NCBI RefSeq assembly: GCF_000972845.2 | Contig: NC_040017.1 | Coordinates: 25,815,606-25,879,605, forward strand | Direction of reading: 5' to 3' | Length of the DNA stretch: 64,000 nt | From: Larimichthys crocea | Taxonomy: Eukaryota > Chordata > Actinopteri > Sciaenidae | Part shown: in pieces, positions 36,601-50,400 of the stretch | Layout of the letters: each line of letters opens with the position of its first letter | Position numbering within the stretch: the stretch's first letter is position 1 | Program-made: the position numbers and the translations under genes | Notes under the pieces: generated by a model | Database searches by the model: none | Seen by the model: the letters and a program-made list of their open reading frames with translations, nothing else | What the model was told of the DNA's origin: nothing

Positions 36601-38625
36601 CAAACCGTATCATGTCTTATGTCTGTGTTGCCTTATGGTCTACTGAAGCTACTGTCAGCAGAGGAATGATGCGTCCGCTTCTACTGCTGAGAACTTCCTT
36701 CCTGAATGATAGCTGGACATCAGTGACACTATTAGATTCAATCTGACATGTTTTATTATTATAAAATCTTGTTTGATCAGTTATTTCTCAGTGTTTCTAA
36801 CCATTAAAGAGGCTATAATCAATGTTTCTACGTTAACAATGGATCATATGATTGTGTACGCACTCGCAGTGATGGACCCATGGAGAATTATCACCTGGCT
36901 CCAGAGTGCAACTCAATATCTTTAAAGCTCGTTGTTTTGGTTGTAGCTGCTACAGGCAGCTGTTCTCAGCTCTTAAAATTCATTGTATCCTAAACACAGA
37001 ACAGCAGACGGAGAGACAAGACTACCCCGGTGAACATTTAGTAACAAAGGAGTCAGTTATTCCTCTCAGGAGTGACTGGAGGCAAAACCGGAGCTAAAAG
37101 GAGAGTTAATACTGGACTTACTATTACCTGAAATATTCCAAATCAATACTATATTGCTCAATATTTGCCGGTTGTGCATGTAAGAAACTATTTGCCAAGT
37201 CATTCTTGTGTTTAGAACTTCTTTCTGGTGACCAAAATGTGAATTACTGTTATTACCATTATGTGCTGTGAGTAGATAATGTGGTGTTAAGAGAGTCAAG
37301 TACCTTGGTTTAATTTCCCCCCGTTGCCAAGCATCCACACCGCTGCGGTAGATGCATCTTTTTTCCAGGGAAGCGTCGGACCTGAACAGAAAGTAACAAA
37401 CATTCATTGATCAAGAGGTTTTCACAGAAGTTTGTGAAGCGATGTTACAGTATAGTACATATATACTGTGCTTATGGCTCCTGTCTGGTTCCATCAGATC
37501 TGGGGAGGAAACTAAAAGATAATACAATCTGTCATGTTACCTTACGACTTGTCAAAATTCTCTTTTTTTCCTCCATTTCTTCACAATGTGACAAGCTGAC
37601 AGTGATATTTCTGGCCCAGAGACATATCTGCAGGTAATTGGTTCCTCACCTCTCACCTAATGGGAGGTGTGAGCTGTTCTGCTACCACATGCTCACAAGT
37701 TTAAGGTGAGATACTGTGGGTCAGAAGCACTTAATGTCCTCAGATTTAAAGCACGGGGTCCAGCTGCTTATTATCTGTTGACAGCAAGACAACAATGCGA
37801 GTGACAGACAATGATTGGATTGGAATTTACTTCATTAGAAAATTGAAGTCCTGTGTTTAGGTTCATAACTAACAACAACAGTATTAGTCATAATGCTTAC
37901 ACAAATAAGCCTGTATATAAAGAAGAAATATAGTATGTAACAGAAAATACACAGTTTATATTTTACAAACCGCAGCTTCACTTTTAATCCAATTATAAGT
38001 TCAGTCTTATCTGGCCATAGCTGGGATTGGTTTTGATTCAGAGGCAGGGAAATTCAGCAGATGTTTCCTCCTCTCCTTTTTCATTAGACTGAATTCTTGC
38101 AAGCACAGAGGCAGGCAGAGAGAGACAGGGGAAATGCATTACCGCTGCAAGATGAGTCTTCAAAATATATCCAGTTAGGGTTTCCTGTGTGGGGTACCTA
38201 GTCACGTTCTGTCTGCAGAATTAGTTCTGAAAAGTCGGAGTAGGGACCGAGATCTGATCAGACCTTAGGCGAATGGATGTGAATGGGTGTTCTACTCTTA
38301 TTCCTACTCTCAAGGATTGAATAATGCATTAGCTCTCAACAGGATGATATCCACAGTATGCCAAAGTCATGTCTGGTGGGGCTACAGGCCTGATTCAGCC
38401 TGGGTGAATGTCACTGGTTGCTTATTGGAGTGATATCTACATTTAGTGAGCTGCAGATTAAGATTTGGAGTTTAAGATTTATCATTTACATTTCAGTATG
38501 TTTAGTAAAAACAATATTTCAGCTGACAACAGGGATTGTAACCCAATAACAACAAACCAAACCTCTTGAATTTGTAACTCATACTAGAAATAGACAGAAA
38601 TAAAACTGAAATAGTTTTTAAAATC
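33607..38625. other. Unique non-coding DNA
   Basis: About 5 kb without a recognisable gene. A T-run of 15 is at 36550-36564. A 99-codon frame at 36106-36405 begins with a hydrophobic stretch, but it shows no family motif and sits in AT-rich DNA, so it is not called. Confidence 0.5.
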
Positions 38626-38696
38626 TAGTTGGACAACAGTCTGCAGCCTCACCACAAGATGCAACAAAATCCTACAAACTCAACCTTAATTTAAGT
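38626..38696 (-). repeat. Fragment of a common teleost repeat (candidate)
   Basis: Read on the minus strand the segment contains GTAGGATTTTGTTGCATC and TGTGGTGAGGCTGCAGA. From memory this resembles the start of an interspersed element frequent in teleost UTRs and introns (TGTGTAGGATTTAGTGGCAT...). It is only about 70 bases long and diverged. The other end of the element was not found. Confidence 0.35.
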
Positions 38697-41600
38697 TTTT
38701 GTTCATCACCAGAGGTCACAGTGTACTGCACTCCCCACTGTGCTTCAAAGACGGCAATCTCCATCTCATCTCTTTGCAACTGCTGTCTTTAAGGACAAAT
38801 GACCCTGTTCTCCTCTCCTGACACAAAACTTTACCTGTAAATTCATAAAATAATACATATTTACACCTATCTGGCCTGTATGGAAGTGTTTTAATTCAGG
38901 TTATGATGACGTTTTAATCATAGTTTTGCTTTATTATCTTTAACCCACTCTCTTTAACACACTCTTATTATAAACCGTATATGTTTTCTTTTCTGCTAAT
39001 TGCAAAACACATTTTTGGAGCTGCTGTAGCTGCTTACAGTTATTAAAATATTTGAGATGCAATGTTTATTTATGAATGCTTCATTATATACATCAAAACT
39101 GACTTAAATAAATACTGAAATGAAATAATTGTAAGTGTGTAAAAGCAAGAACAGCAGTATATCCTGTACAATATACATTTTTAAGAGTCCACATCTTACA
39201 AATGCTTTACAATGACGAGACACGATAACAGCACAGCGGATGAATATTTGCTAGAGGTGTGTTTGACACAGAAACCGTTGCCAGCAAAACGATTATAGTA
39301 TCAGTAAATTCAGGAATTTTAACTAGCTGTTGTCCACATGTGATAACAAATAGAAAAAAAAACTCTGGCTGAAGGCATTTTGTCTTCCCTAGCATCCTGC
39401 CAGTTTTGTTCCACTGCCCATTTGTCAACAGTGATGTCCAATCGCTCAGTGCCAGGCGGGCAAATCAGCACCTTGTCACTTTCGAAATGACAATTTGAGT
39501 CTCAGTCAAGTCTGCAACCGGTTTGTGCCTTACAGCCACTCGCCCAGCTCAAAAACAAGCACTAAAAATAAAGCCGGCCGGTCTGAAAGCACAGGCTTGC
39601 ATGCAATCTACAAAACTGGCCCTATTAGAGCTCAAAGGTGACTTTGAGACTGAAGACGTTTCTTTTCATTTATCAGAAGCCAGTAATGCAAAGTTAAATC
39701 GGAAGACTGACAAACCTCTGTGGGAGCGTGACAAAATGTCAGTTTCATCTCATAGTGGAATAATCTAAAAGCTAGAGGACCTGTCATGGTCAATCAGCCA
39801 TGTAATATGAGTAATCTAAAATGAATATGGTGCCCCAGTAGTGTTAATGCACAAGTTGAACACATACACTATTTTACACGATGCAAACCTTAGACACAAA
39901 GCAGAGCTCATGGCGGCAATTAATGTTAAAGCAATCCTTTGATTGCCATATCAGTCATCCTTCAAAGTATTTTCGTCACTTTTAGGTTGCCAGGCTCTGT
40001 GATTGTGATCATAACTTGTAAATATTCCAACACGCTGATGTAAACACACTCAGTTAAGTCGGAATTAATAGACAGTTTCACGGCGAGAGAGGATAGATTC
40101 AAACGTAGACGCTAAAGTCTGTTATCTTGACGACTGAAAATGTGCAATTACCTTGTGGCAGAGTTTCTGATCGCCTGACAGCTATCTCATTAAAAAAGCC
40201 TTTGGATGTTCTGTATACTGCAAAGAAACATTTCAACACTTATTTCGCGTGAAATGTGTTAATAAGGAGCTATAGTGCAACAATATCCAGAATCCTGCAC
40301 GACCAAAAAAAACAAACTGCTATGCTCTTTTTTATTTTTCATCAGTATGAGTATGAATAAAAAGAAGATCTATCTGTTGGCAGGCTGAAATTCAGATGTA
40401 TAGCTTTTCCTCCACCTCCTATGTATTCATGTATACATGTATTCATTGTAATATTTCTTTAGCAGCTGGTGTCCATGCGGCACTCTGTGATGCGATGGAA
40501 ATACAGTGGGTGTCGTTTTTTACCACCTACAGCCTGCTCTTACTTTCATGAGCGGTCTCATTTTTGTTAACAGAACACACTTAAGCTCCCACTCCACATC
40601 AGGTCTGACTCTCTCTTGACCGCTTTCTAGTTTTTACGCTTTCTCCTCTTCTAACTGAAAGTTAGAAATAATCTATTCGCAACTCAAAGCCGCATAGAAA
40701 TCTGGTCTACCAATTTCACATGTCAGGAGTTTAACGATATCCTCACGTGGTGTGGTAATTTAGTCGATCAAATCAAAAATCTTGCAGTTAAACAAACGGC
40801 GACCATCCTTTCTTGCCAATTTGTAGCCCTCTGACAAATATGCATAATCATAGCACTGTCACAAAAACGACTTGAAAACCACCACTTATCTTAGGAAATC
40901 ATGCAAATCACTGCAAACTCAGAAATGTCTCCGATTTTTGTTCACTGTAGTTTTGTAACTTTCCTTGCTGATAAGCAATTAAGGTAACGCCGTACGTGAG
41001 AAGTCAAATAAAGCCTGCCAACCCCCTGTCGTCCGCTTTGCTAAGCACTCAGTGGAGATGGTTGATCCAGTCACAACACGAGAACTGAAGGCTGTCTTGG
41101 GGTAAAGGTGAGCTTTGAATATTTCACCTGAAATTAGATTTATGTAAATGCAAAAAACGGTGCCAAACACTCTGCCGGGCTGTTTATTCATCAAGTGAAT
41201 TGGCTGAAAATGAATGATGACTTGTGTTCTGGCAGTAAACGTGGTCCTTCAAACATACCAGATGATTGATATGCTCACTCCCACTTTATTTGATTACTTT
41301 TGTTCAGAGAGGGACATTCGAGATCCCCCCCTCCCCCAAATTTACAAAAAAAGGAAAACGTTCAAATAATTCTGTGAAGCACTGAGACGACCACCTGCGC
41401 TTTCCACACGTTCAGATTGTACTTGTGATGGTGAGTGGTGCAGCATGTGACGCTGCGGTATGGTTACAGTTTTATATCATGACACTACAAAAATATAAAA
41501 GGCATCCTGTACTCAGAACATGATTCTACCCCTTTACAATGTAAGGGACCTTATTTTTATGTTCATGTCCTCCAAATAGCAGTGTAACATAATGTTGGTT

Positions 41601-42070
41601 ATAAAAAGATATCTGCATTTGAATTCAGAACCTGTACATGAAGGACTAAGATGTTGGCGTCTCAAGGCTTTGGTGCAACAGTCCATGTGGAGAGCAAAAG
41701 AGGCCGAACAAATTGTCTCAAATATAATGTCAGAACCTATCAGCTATCACCTCGCAACAATTTAGTTTAGTATCTGCATTCATATGCAGTTATCTCTTTA
41801 TAGAGATGATCAGAAATGCGTGTTGCTGATCGGACTGCAGAGGACGTCTTGGCCCGGATAGATCAGAAGTTTGTTGTTACACCCATAGGCAACAAAAGCT
41901 GATGGGAGATGAGATCGGTTCATGATGAAATGTGGCATTTATTTGGCAAATAATTAATTTTGTTTGAGGGAGAGTATGTTAACATATTTCAAGGAATTAA
42001 GAATTTCATAAAAATGGGTTTACTAGAACTTAAACTTTTATGATACGTCATCTAATTCAAATCTGTGGTT
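38697..42070. other. Unique non-coding DNA
   Basis: No gene or repeat recognised. One octamer ATGCAAAT is at 40901-40908, and there is a C-rich patch at about 41326-41337. Confidence 0.5.
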
Positions 42071-42665
42071 TATTTTAGTTTCCCCAGTTCTTAAGTCTTT
42101 ACACTGGCTCCCAGTTAGCCACAGAATAGATTTTAAAGTTCTGCTACTAGTTTACAAATCACTGAATGGTTTAGGCCCACAATACATAAATGACATGTTA
42201 GTTCAATATAGACCCAGTAGGGCTCTGAGATCTACTGACTCAGGTCAGATAGTGGAGCACAGAGTTCAAACCAGACACGGTGAAGCAGCATTTAGCAGTT
42301 ATGCTGCTCACAACTGCCAACTACCAGCAGGACTGAAATCAGCCCCAAATCTGAGCACTTTTAAATCCAGGTTAAAAACTTTTCTATTTTCACGTGCTTA
42401 TGGCTGAGCTCTTTTGAAGAACTTTTAAAGAATTTTTAATCATAATCCAGTGATTCGCTTATTGTTTTAAATTGTTTTCAAATTTGCTATTTTAATGATT
42501 TTAAATGACATTCTGATGTTTTTAATTAAATTTTCTTCTCTTTTTAATTTTTTTATTTCTATTGCTATTGCTTGTCTTAATGTCAAATGTTTTTCCTTGC
42601 CTCTGTAAAGCACTATGAATTGCCTTGTGTACGAATTGTGCTATACAAATAAACTTGCCTTGCCT
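42071..42665 (+). mobile_element. 5'-truncated L2-like LINE 3' end, plus strand
   Basis: The open frame from about 42085 to 42407 gives the C-terminal tail of an L2/Rex-like reverse transcriptase: VLKSLHWLPVSHRIDFKVLL (from 42087), then YKSLNGLGPQYINDML, RTRHGEAAF-like sequence, and FKSRLKTFLF (about 42358-42387), ending in a stop at 42405-42407. An AT-rich 3' UTR follows, then a tail with GCTATACAAATAAACTTG and a short (TTGCC)n repeat ending near 42665, as in L2-type elements that end in short tandem repeats. The frame has no internal stop here, so the copy is fairly young. Catalytic reverse-transcriptase motifs and the endonuclease are missing. Confidence 0.85.
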
Positions 42666-43824
42666 TTAGTTTTAGTTATTTAGTGGGTTCACATTGCTAA
42701 ATCATAAAGTAGACAAATGATCTTTCAGTAATCTAACACTTTTCTCCTCAACATAATGTGGTAACAGATAAATTCACATTATTTATACCATACTCCCCAT
42801 CATCTAGATTTTGCTGACTTTGTCAAAAAGACAAGGGAGCCTTATTAAAAAAAGAAAATGATCTGATCTGATACTGCTACCTGAAATATAGTTTATAATG
42901 AAAGGAAATTATTTTGGGGGGGGAAGAAGAGTGACAGCTGTGAGTAACTCTACTCTCGGTAGTGAAACGATCCATCAATGTGGATCACTCATGCAAAGCG
43001 AAAACATCGTTGTCGTCGCACGTCTCTGTCACTGAATCCGTACAAACGCACCTCCTTCTTAAACACCGGAACAGTACCGGTGCCAGGCAGATACCGGCAA
43101 GCAGCCAAGAAAAAGATGTGGAGGATATTTAGTCAATCAGCAGCGTGGACGTATTTCAGAGAAAACACGAGTCAACAGGCAAAGCACATCTGCAAACAAC
43201 GCCGTTACAAGATGAAATACTGAAAGAGAAACACAGCTTTGACCCTCGTGTTATCGTTCACAGGTCAGACGCCGCCTGCTCGCCAGCTTCAACATCAGAA
43301 ACTAAAACTCCAAAAAGAGCATCACAGCTGCCATTTCATATTTAATCTGCAAATACACGGAGGATCGGGGGAGGTGATTAGATTGTTTCTCATTTAAACT
43401 TCCAGAAGAGTTGAGTAATACGACTGTCAGATCATATTTTAGTTACTTTGTGAGTTGATATGGATGAACCTGATTGTGATAAATGGGTCGATGGTATCAT
43501 CTCGAATCACAGACACCTGACATGAATCAAATTCAATGGGATGTCAGTCAATATCGTATTATTGTCCAGAGAATCAATATAAAATCATATTGTGATGAAA
43601 CTTGTGAGTTTAATGATCATAGCTGATGTTGAGAACATTGCTTTTATATATCCCACCTACAATGATTAATACAATTTAAACACGGTTATATTAGTGTGAG
43701 ATATGTGGTGAAGTAATCTGATTACAGTAGGGTATCGGATATGTATTTGCATGTCAGAAACTCACCTCAGCAAGTGGACAGGATGTTATCCATCAACACA
43801 AAATGTCACATCCTCTGAAATCAC

Positions 43825-43827
<3 letters not shown>
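42666..43827. other. Unique non-coding DNA
   Basis: No gene recognised. Two overlapping frames (42978-43345) have no motif. A run of nine G lies at about 42915-42923. One ATTTGCAT octamer is at 43745-43752. Confidence 0.5.

Positions 43828-43864
<37 letters not shown>
43828..43864. repeat. (CA)18 microsatellite
   Basis: 37 bases of uninterrupted CA. Confidence 0.97.
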
Positions 43865-43867
<3 letters not shown>

Positions 43868-44123
43868 TATTAGGACAGAGGCCAAATGAAATATAAAAAG
43901 TTGCAATATAAAAATATGAGCAGGTTAAAGTTACTACAGTTTTTAGTTTCAGTAAGTTGGCAGCCGTGCATCACCTGGTGTCTGTGTCTGATCATGCAGG
44001 CGTCAGGTGAGCTCACTCCGTTAAATCAACGTCACCTGTTCCTTCACGTTTAACGACACGCACTGATGTTATAAAACAAAATATTTCCAAAATCCTCAAA
44101 GTCTCATCCAAACATCTGGATGC

Positions 44124-44130
<7 letters not shown>

Positions 44131-44154
<24 letters not shown>
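44131..44154. repeat. (T)24 homopolymer
   Basis: Twenty-four uninterrupted T. It could be the tail of a minus-strand retroposed sequence, but no body is recognised beside it. Confidence 0.95.
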
Positions 44155-44394
44155 GCACCCTGCACGCCTGTTTTCCTAATCCAAACAAAGATGGCAGCTG
44201 GAAGTGACGCCACCTGTACGACCAGCCAATAAAATAAAAATAAAAATGAACTTAAATCTTAATCTGTAATATTATATTATTATTTTATATTTCACTTCAA
44301 CATACAAGATAAGAAGATTTTCATTTGGATTAAAAAATAGATTCAAATTCTTGAATTTAGTTTAGTGGAAAAACAAACAGTGTGGAAGATAGAC

Positions 44395-44488
<94 letters not shown>
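44395..44488. repeat. (AGAT)23 microsatellite
   Basis: 94 bases of perfect AGAT, the longest tetranucleotide array in the window and likely length-variable between individuals. Confidence 0.97.
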
Positions 44489-47400
44489 TACAGAGTGGTG
44501 CTCTGATGAATTTCCATTTTATTCAACAGGCTGTAAAAACACGAGAGTCATATAATAGCTTTCGAGTTGAATTACATAACAGGTCTTTCTCCATTTCTGT
44601 TTCTGCATTTAGAGCGACAGACACGCCCTCAGTAACCCAAAAGATATCAAAGTTTGAAAATTGGCCAACAGATATTTGTCTCTTTACGATAAATGATTTG
44701 ATCTTACAGCTGCTTTATGACGGTACCTCGGGTCAGCGTCTTCATCTCGGCACAGAGAATATCTTTGATGTTTACAGTGTCGTGCTCAGGCTCCAGCAGA
44801 CGTGATTCAGAGGAGGATTCATAGACCCCTTTGTGGCATGGATAAAGTCTCCGAACTAGAACTTTCTGGCCTTAATGAGGCCAGTCTCACAGTGTATGAG
44901 CAAGAAGCATACTTGATCTCCCATCACATCACACTTGTGTGTGATCATGCACATCAGAGTGGAGAGATACTCTAAAAAAGCACTGGAGCCAAGTCGCCTG
45001 CTTGATGTGCCTGTTATGGCTGTGGTAAGGAGGTGATACTTACCACCCAGACTGAGAGGGACGGTAGCTCCATGTTTTCATTGCAATTCATTACGCTTCA
45101 TGATGTCATTACATCAATATTCAATTTACAGTTCTTATTTTGTTTACAAACCAAACTGCAACGCTACAATCGTTGTGTTTAAAGTAATGTTTGCTCGATT
45201 TAGTTGTGACAAACTGTGTGAGGGATAACAGGAGGATTTTCTCCGTCAGCAGGCTATAGTATGTAGTTATGTCATTACCATGCATTTATTCAGTACCAGG
45301 TGTTTCAGGGCTTCAGCGAGGAGCTCAAATGAGAATAGCATTTCTGTCCCTTGGAGCCAGGCTCATTAAAACATCACTGTTAAATTGGAGAGCCACCAGA
45401 CAGGCCCACAGCCCTGGTGAAGGCCTGTGTGTGTCCTGCCGTGTGCTTGCTTGTTGTTGTGCCTTTATATCCTTTTGAAACTAATTCTCATCTCCACAGC
45501 CGAAGAAGGACACTGAGTATTTATCTATGGAAGCTAAAAACTCGTTTTGGATGAATCTGTTATTACACCAATCAGGGTCAAAACTGATAGTGTTCATTTA
45601 ACGGAAATTACTGTCTTAATACATTTTACAATAAGTGCCCGCAAGCTTTATATTATTAGGTTTTATAAAACACCATGGACCTCAATATAAGATATTACTG
45701 ATACGCTTTATCTGGAAATAATATTGACTTGATAGAACAACCCAATGTTAATTACATTTCTTGACTTTTTTTTCCCCGCAATGAATCTCACAATAATTTT
45801 TCTACATTCAACAAATGAAATCCAAGAAAAGAGGACTGAATCAACACACGCCGCGTGCTATAATAAATGCATGTATATAACTATGTTTAACTGAGCTCAG
45901 ATGGAATGACAGGGCAGAAAATAGGCTTGTCAAGGTGAATGACACCTCATATTTCCACGTATAATTCACAGCAAATAAGCACCTGATGCTTCACTGGAAA
46001 TGAAGACAAAGTGCCTCGGTCCCTGTCATTTCAACATTTACATTTTCTGCTTTTTCCACATCATATCACAGAAACATTCGAGTGGTCTGCCATCTAATTA
46101 CATCATATTAGAACATCACATGTTCTCTCTTGAAGACACAGATAAAAGAAAGAAAATGTTTTTTATTTGTACGATATCTTCCCAGCATTAATTGTTTTAA
46201 CGGCAAATGTAGCATCACAGGGCTTTTCAGCAAAATGCACAGATCTGGAGTGACACCACAATCTGTGCTCCATGACTGGCACATCAGCGTGCTGTCAGTC
46301 AGCCTGTCAGCAGTGCAACAGTGCCATCTATGGTGGCATGGCAAATGAGTCTGGTCATCCATGACACAGTGATGACTTGATTGGGCTGCACTCAGTTCCC
46401 TAATCATTACCTTGCCAATGAAGAATGGTTTGTCCATATTAGTAAAATGAGTGTTTTTATGCCTGACAAAACCTAATGACATAGAGAGGTGTATGTAATG
46501 TGCTGGAACCCCATTATGTCTTGGCAACACATCTTAATAATTTCTGGACATTGACCCTCTCCCTTGCAAAAAGGACGTTCACCCTCAGCACCCTTTATAA
46601 AAGGCTGCTATTAACCCTAAGATTAGAGTTACCTCGACACAGCATCGGAAATGTGAAGCGCTGTAAGGAGATTGGAGTCGACCACAAACAGTAATGGAGC
46701 ATACAATTTTGCAATTTGCATGCTGTGATAGGTAGAGACACAAGACCATCATTGCCACTCACTTATTTTCAAGGTCATGGAGTACTTTGTGAAATCCAGG
46801 TTGGTGAACTTTAGAATAATCAAGCTTGTGTTAGGGGAAGAAATTGCTTTTGCACCCTTTGCACGCAAAAGCCAGTCAAACTATGCTCCCATTGGGGACG
46901 GGTATTTTTTAATTAAAACAAAGTTACGTAGTTATGTAATTAAAGTCATAATAATAATGCATTCTTTAATTACGAAGCTCACTCAGTAAGGTCTCACTGA
47001 TTAGATGCCCAAATACAGATGAGATTAACGAGATACGACATAGAAAAATCGGCACTGGAGGTGCTGCAACTCTATCAGGAAATATTCATTCTCTGGGGGT
47101 TTATAGGCTTACGAGGATTTAAGGGGATATTACTCATTCATTTCTGGAAGGGTGTGAAATCCCTCTTCATGTAAATGAAACAATCAATATCAAATTAATA
47201 AACCTTCTAAAAAGCATACTTCTTAATAATTTCTTGAAATTTGGGTAGAAAGAAGAGAATTCAGAATCCATAACATGAAATGCTCCTCCTTGCAAATTCC
47301 AGTTTTCAAATCCAATTTGAGGTTTTAATCAGAAATTGCCATGCCTCTATAACCTAGTAATCATCGGCGAAGAACAAAAAGCAATTATCAGCCATTCATA

Positions 47401-50400
47401 CACGCTGCCTTTTTAAAAAAAATCATTCCACATTGATTACATAAGAAAAATGGAAAGTGCTTGGTTGATTCAACATCCTTCATTTTTGGGAAATACAAAT
47501 ACCAAAAAGGTCTTGGATGCAGTTAAACGAACAAGCAGAAGACAAGACCAGCATTCATACATTCATATATTCATATATATATATAAATACTTGTCAATTC
47601 TCATTTACCTTCATGTGGGGTCACATGCACAGTCAATTTATGATAGCAATGCACCAAAAAATAATTGCACACTGTGTTTATAATGGAATTTCAGGGCCTT
47701 TAGGGGCTGAGCGTTTCCCACCTCATGACAGCATAAAACAAATCCTTGACCAAAGAATGAGTTTGCTTTAATTCAGTCCCATAACATACTGAAATCCAAG
47801 CCAGATATCGCTTTCAGTGGGGAGAAAGAAGTCCATTAGGCTGCAGCAGATGTATTTCAGCAGCTTGGAAACGCCACCAAAGGCTTCTTTTATAAGCATA
47901 CATTTTTGTAGCGCATGCTTTCTGCCGAATGACCTTCCCTTCACACTGAGTCCATACTGAGCAGCAGCTTTTTACAATCATATTCATGAGGCCTGCTTTA
48001 TGGGACTCATAAGGCCACCTTCATCCAGGAGCATAATATGTTTGTGTGAGGGGTATAAAGCACATAATGTGTAATAAAATATGTCCTTTAATGAACTTTA
48101 TGGAAAGATTGAACCGTCCACACTGACGTAAGTATGGGGCACATAAAAAATGGCTAATGGCAACTTCCTGTACAACTGCTATTAGGGAAAGTGATCCGTC
48201 TGGTCTTCACCTCTGCACTGCTGTGCAGTTGAGAGATTAGAAATCCAAATACCAAGGCGTGTCATGCAAGCCTAACTCTCATTAATTATTATTAAAGGGT
48301 AAAAGGGATTAATTGTTGGCATTTTTGACTCCTAGGTCTGGGACATAATAAAATACCTAACAAATTGATGCGAAATCAGCTTTTACAGTTCGATCTGAAA
48401 TTGTCAAACCTACTGAAATCTGTTGCATGCCGTGAATCCGGCCAGCATATGATGGATGATAGCGGCGAAGGAGCTGAAGGGACTGGTGGACAGGGCAGAC
48501 CCTTACACCTGAGCAGCCAGGGATGGCTTGGCCACATGCTGTTCGCATCATTACACAGCCTCAGCCTAGACCTCTGGTGCCGCCCTGATTGATGGGCTCC
48601 ACCAGGCCAAACGGCCCAATAGAGGCGTTCCATCCAGACTATAGCCCAGCACATCCATCTTGAGTCCCCTAGTAGAGAGTCACGTTACTGTACGTCTCGT
48701 CTGGGCTGGGCTGCTCGGCCTTAATCCCACTCCCTGATTAAATGTGCCGCTGGGTGCAATGAGGGCAGGATTCAATATGGCACGCTAAATTGCCAGTGAC
48801 AAACCTGGAAGTGTTGCTATACATGCAGCACAAAATTAACAAAGCACAAAATGTCAGTTCATTGTGATCATCATATGCAATGTGTGATTGAAGATGCAAC
48901 ACAAAATAAGGGGTATAATGTTGATGAGGATCATTCAGAAGAGCCTGATGATCAACAGATGGGAAGGCACTGAAATGCTAATGACAATAGCGATGATAAG
49001 CCAGTTTATCAAATCAAGGGTTATGGTATTAAGCATAAGCTGTATGAAAATCCACTTGTTGTTGCTGTGCATTAGATAACTAAATTCCAGTTAGAGTGGT
49101 TTTAATGCAGCCGACATCGTGCTCAAAATAAAGTTGGATTACATCATTTGGAAGATGTCTGCGTAGGTTTAATGCCTGGTTATGTTTTGCTGCTCTCTGC
49201 GGCTGTTTTGTTTTGAAGATTCGAGTCCTATCGGCAGCTGATGATATCTATCTTGTGCTCATCTCTTTAACACAGAGGGAGGGGAACGCGGATTGCCCAC
49301 TGAAAGCCATTCCCTCAATTTAGCCTAAATGATATCTTCAAAAATTTTCTGACAGAGCACTTAGTAGCCATAGCAGTGCATGCATCAACAACCGGCCTGT
49401 GAGATCATTTTCGAGTACGCGACAATTACTGACGTGCCATTTCTCCATCCACAGGGAAGGAATGGCTATAACAAATGAATGCCTTCCCGCCTGGCCCTTT
49501 TGGATGCTCTGCCACTGCAACCAGATGCAGCAACCAGATGCACACAGCTTGTCTGCTACCTTGCCGCTTCAATAACTCTCATTACGGTAATTGTTGCTTA
49601 ATGTTTTCATAATCTGCTGCTTACAGGAAACTGTTTTCCTTTCTCTAATACCATAGCTGCCTCCCCATGGTCCTATTCTCAATGCTATTTTTTTTTTTAA
49701 AGTCTTTCTCTTTTTTCCATGCCAATAATGAATCAGGAACAGTCCCAGCTGGCTGCTTTCCCTGATCGAAGAAAGTCTCCGGCAGAAGTGCTGCTGGTTT
49801 GAATGAGCGACAGAGCCATCAGGGAAAGGCCAATGGATTCCACTCTTCTGATTTAATGAGTCACTCACATGCCATGTTGGCAACAGCTCTCAGCATCTGG
49901 CACTTGTGTGGCCATGCACATTCACAGAGTTTACTTACATTTCACCTCTGCCGTTACTCACAATGAGTGATTGCCTGCTTAGCCCTGCTCTACGGGGCGT
50001 TTCCATCCTAAAAGTGCTCGCACACTCAAGTAGTTGGTTGAGAGTGATAATTCCAATATCACAAAGTGGAGATTAACTCTATTACAGCGTGCATATAGGG
50101 CCAAAAAACCTGCTTTTATTTGCATGTGAAGATTTGTGTGTTCACCATGCAGGATTAATTCACGGACAACCTCTTTGCAATGCACTGGCAATCATCCCCT
50201 TGTCACTTTCATAATCTGTGATTCCGAATAGAAAGTTTTGACATGTCATAAAATACAAAGATGCGACAGTGGCTGATGCTTTGCTTGCTTTGCTCATGCT
50301 TTTGTAGCACTGCCATAAAACTTTGATGTCTTTCTATAAACTAATTTAAAATTCAAATAGAGGCACCTGAAATGCAAACCACATCCATTTCTATGGACAG

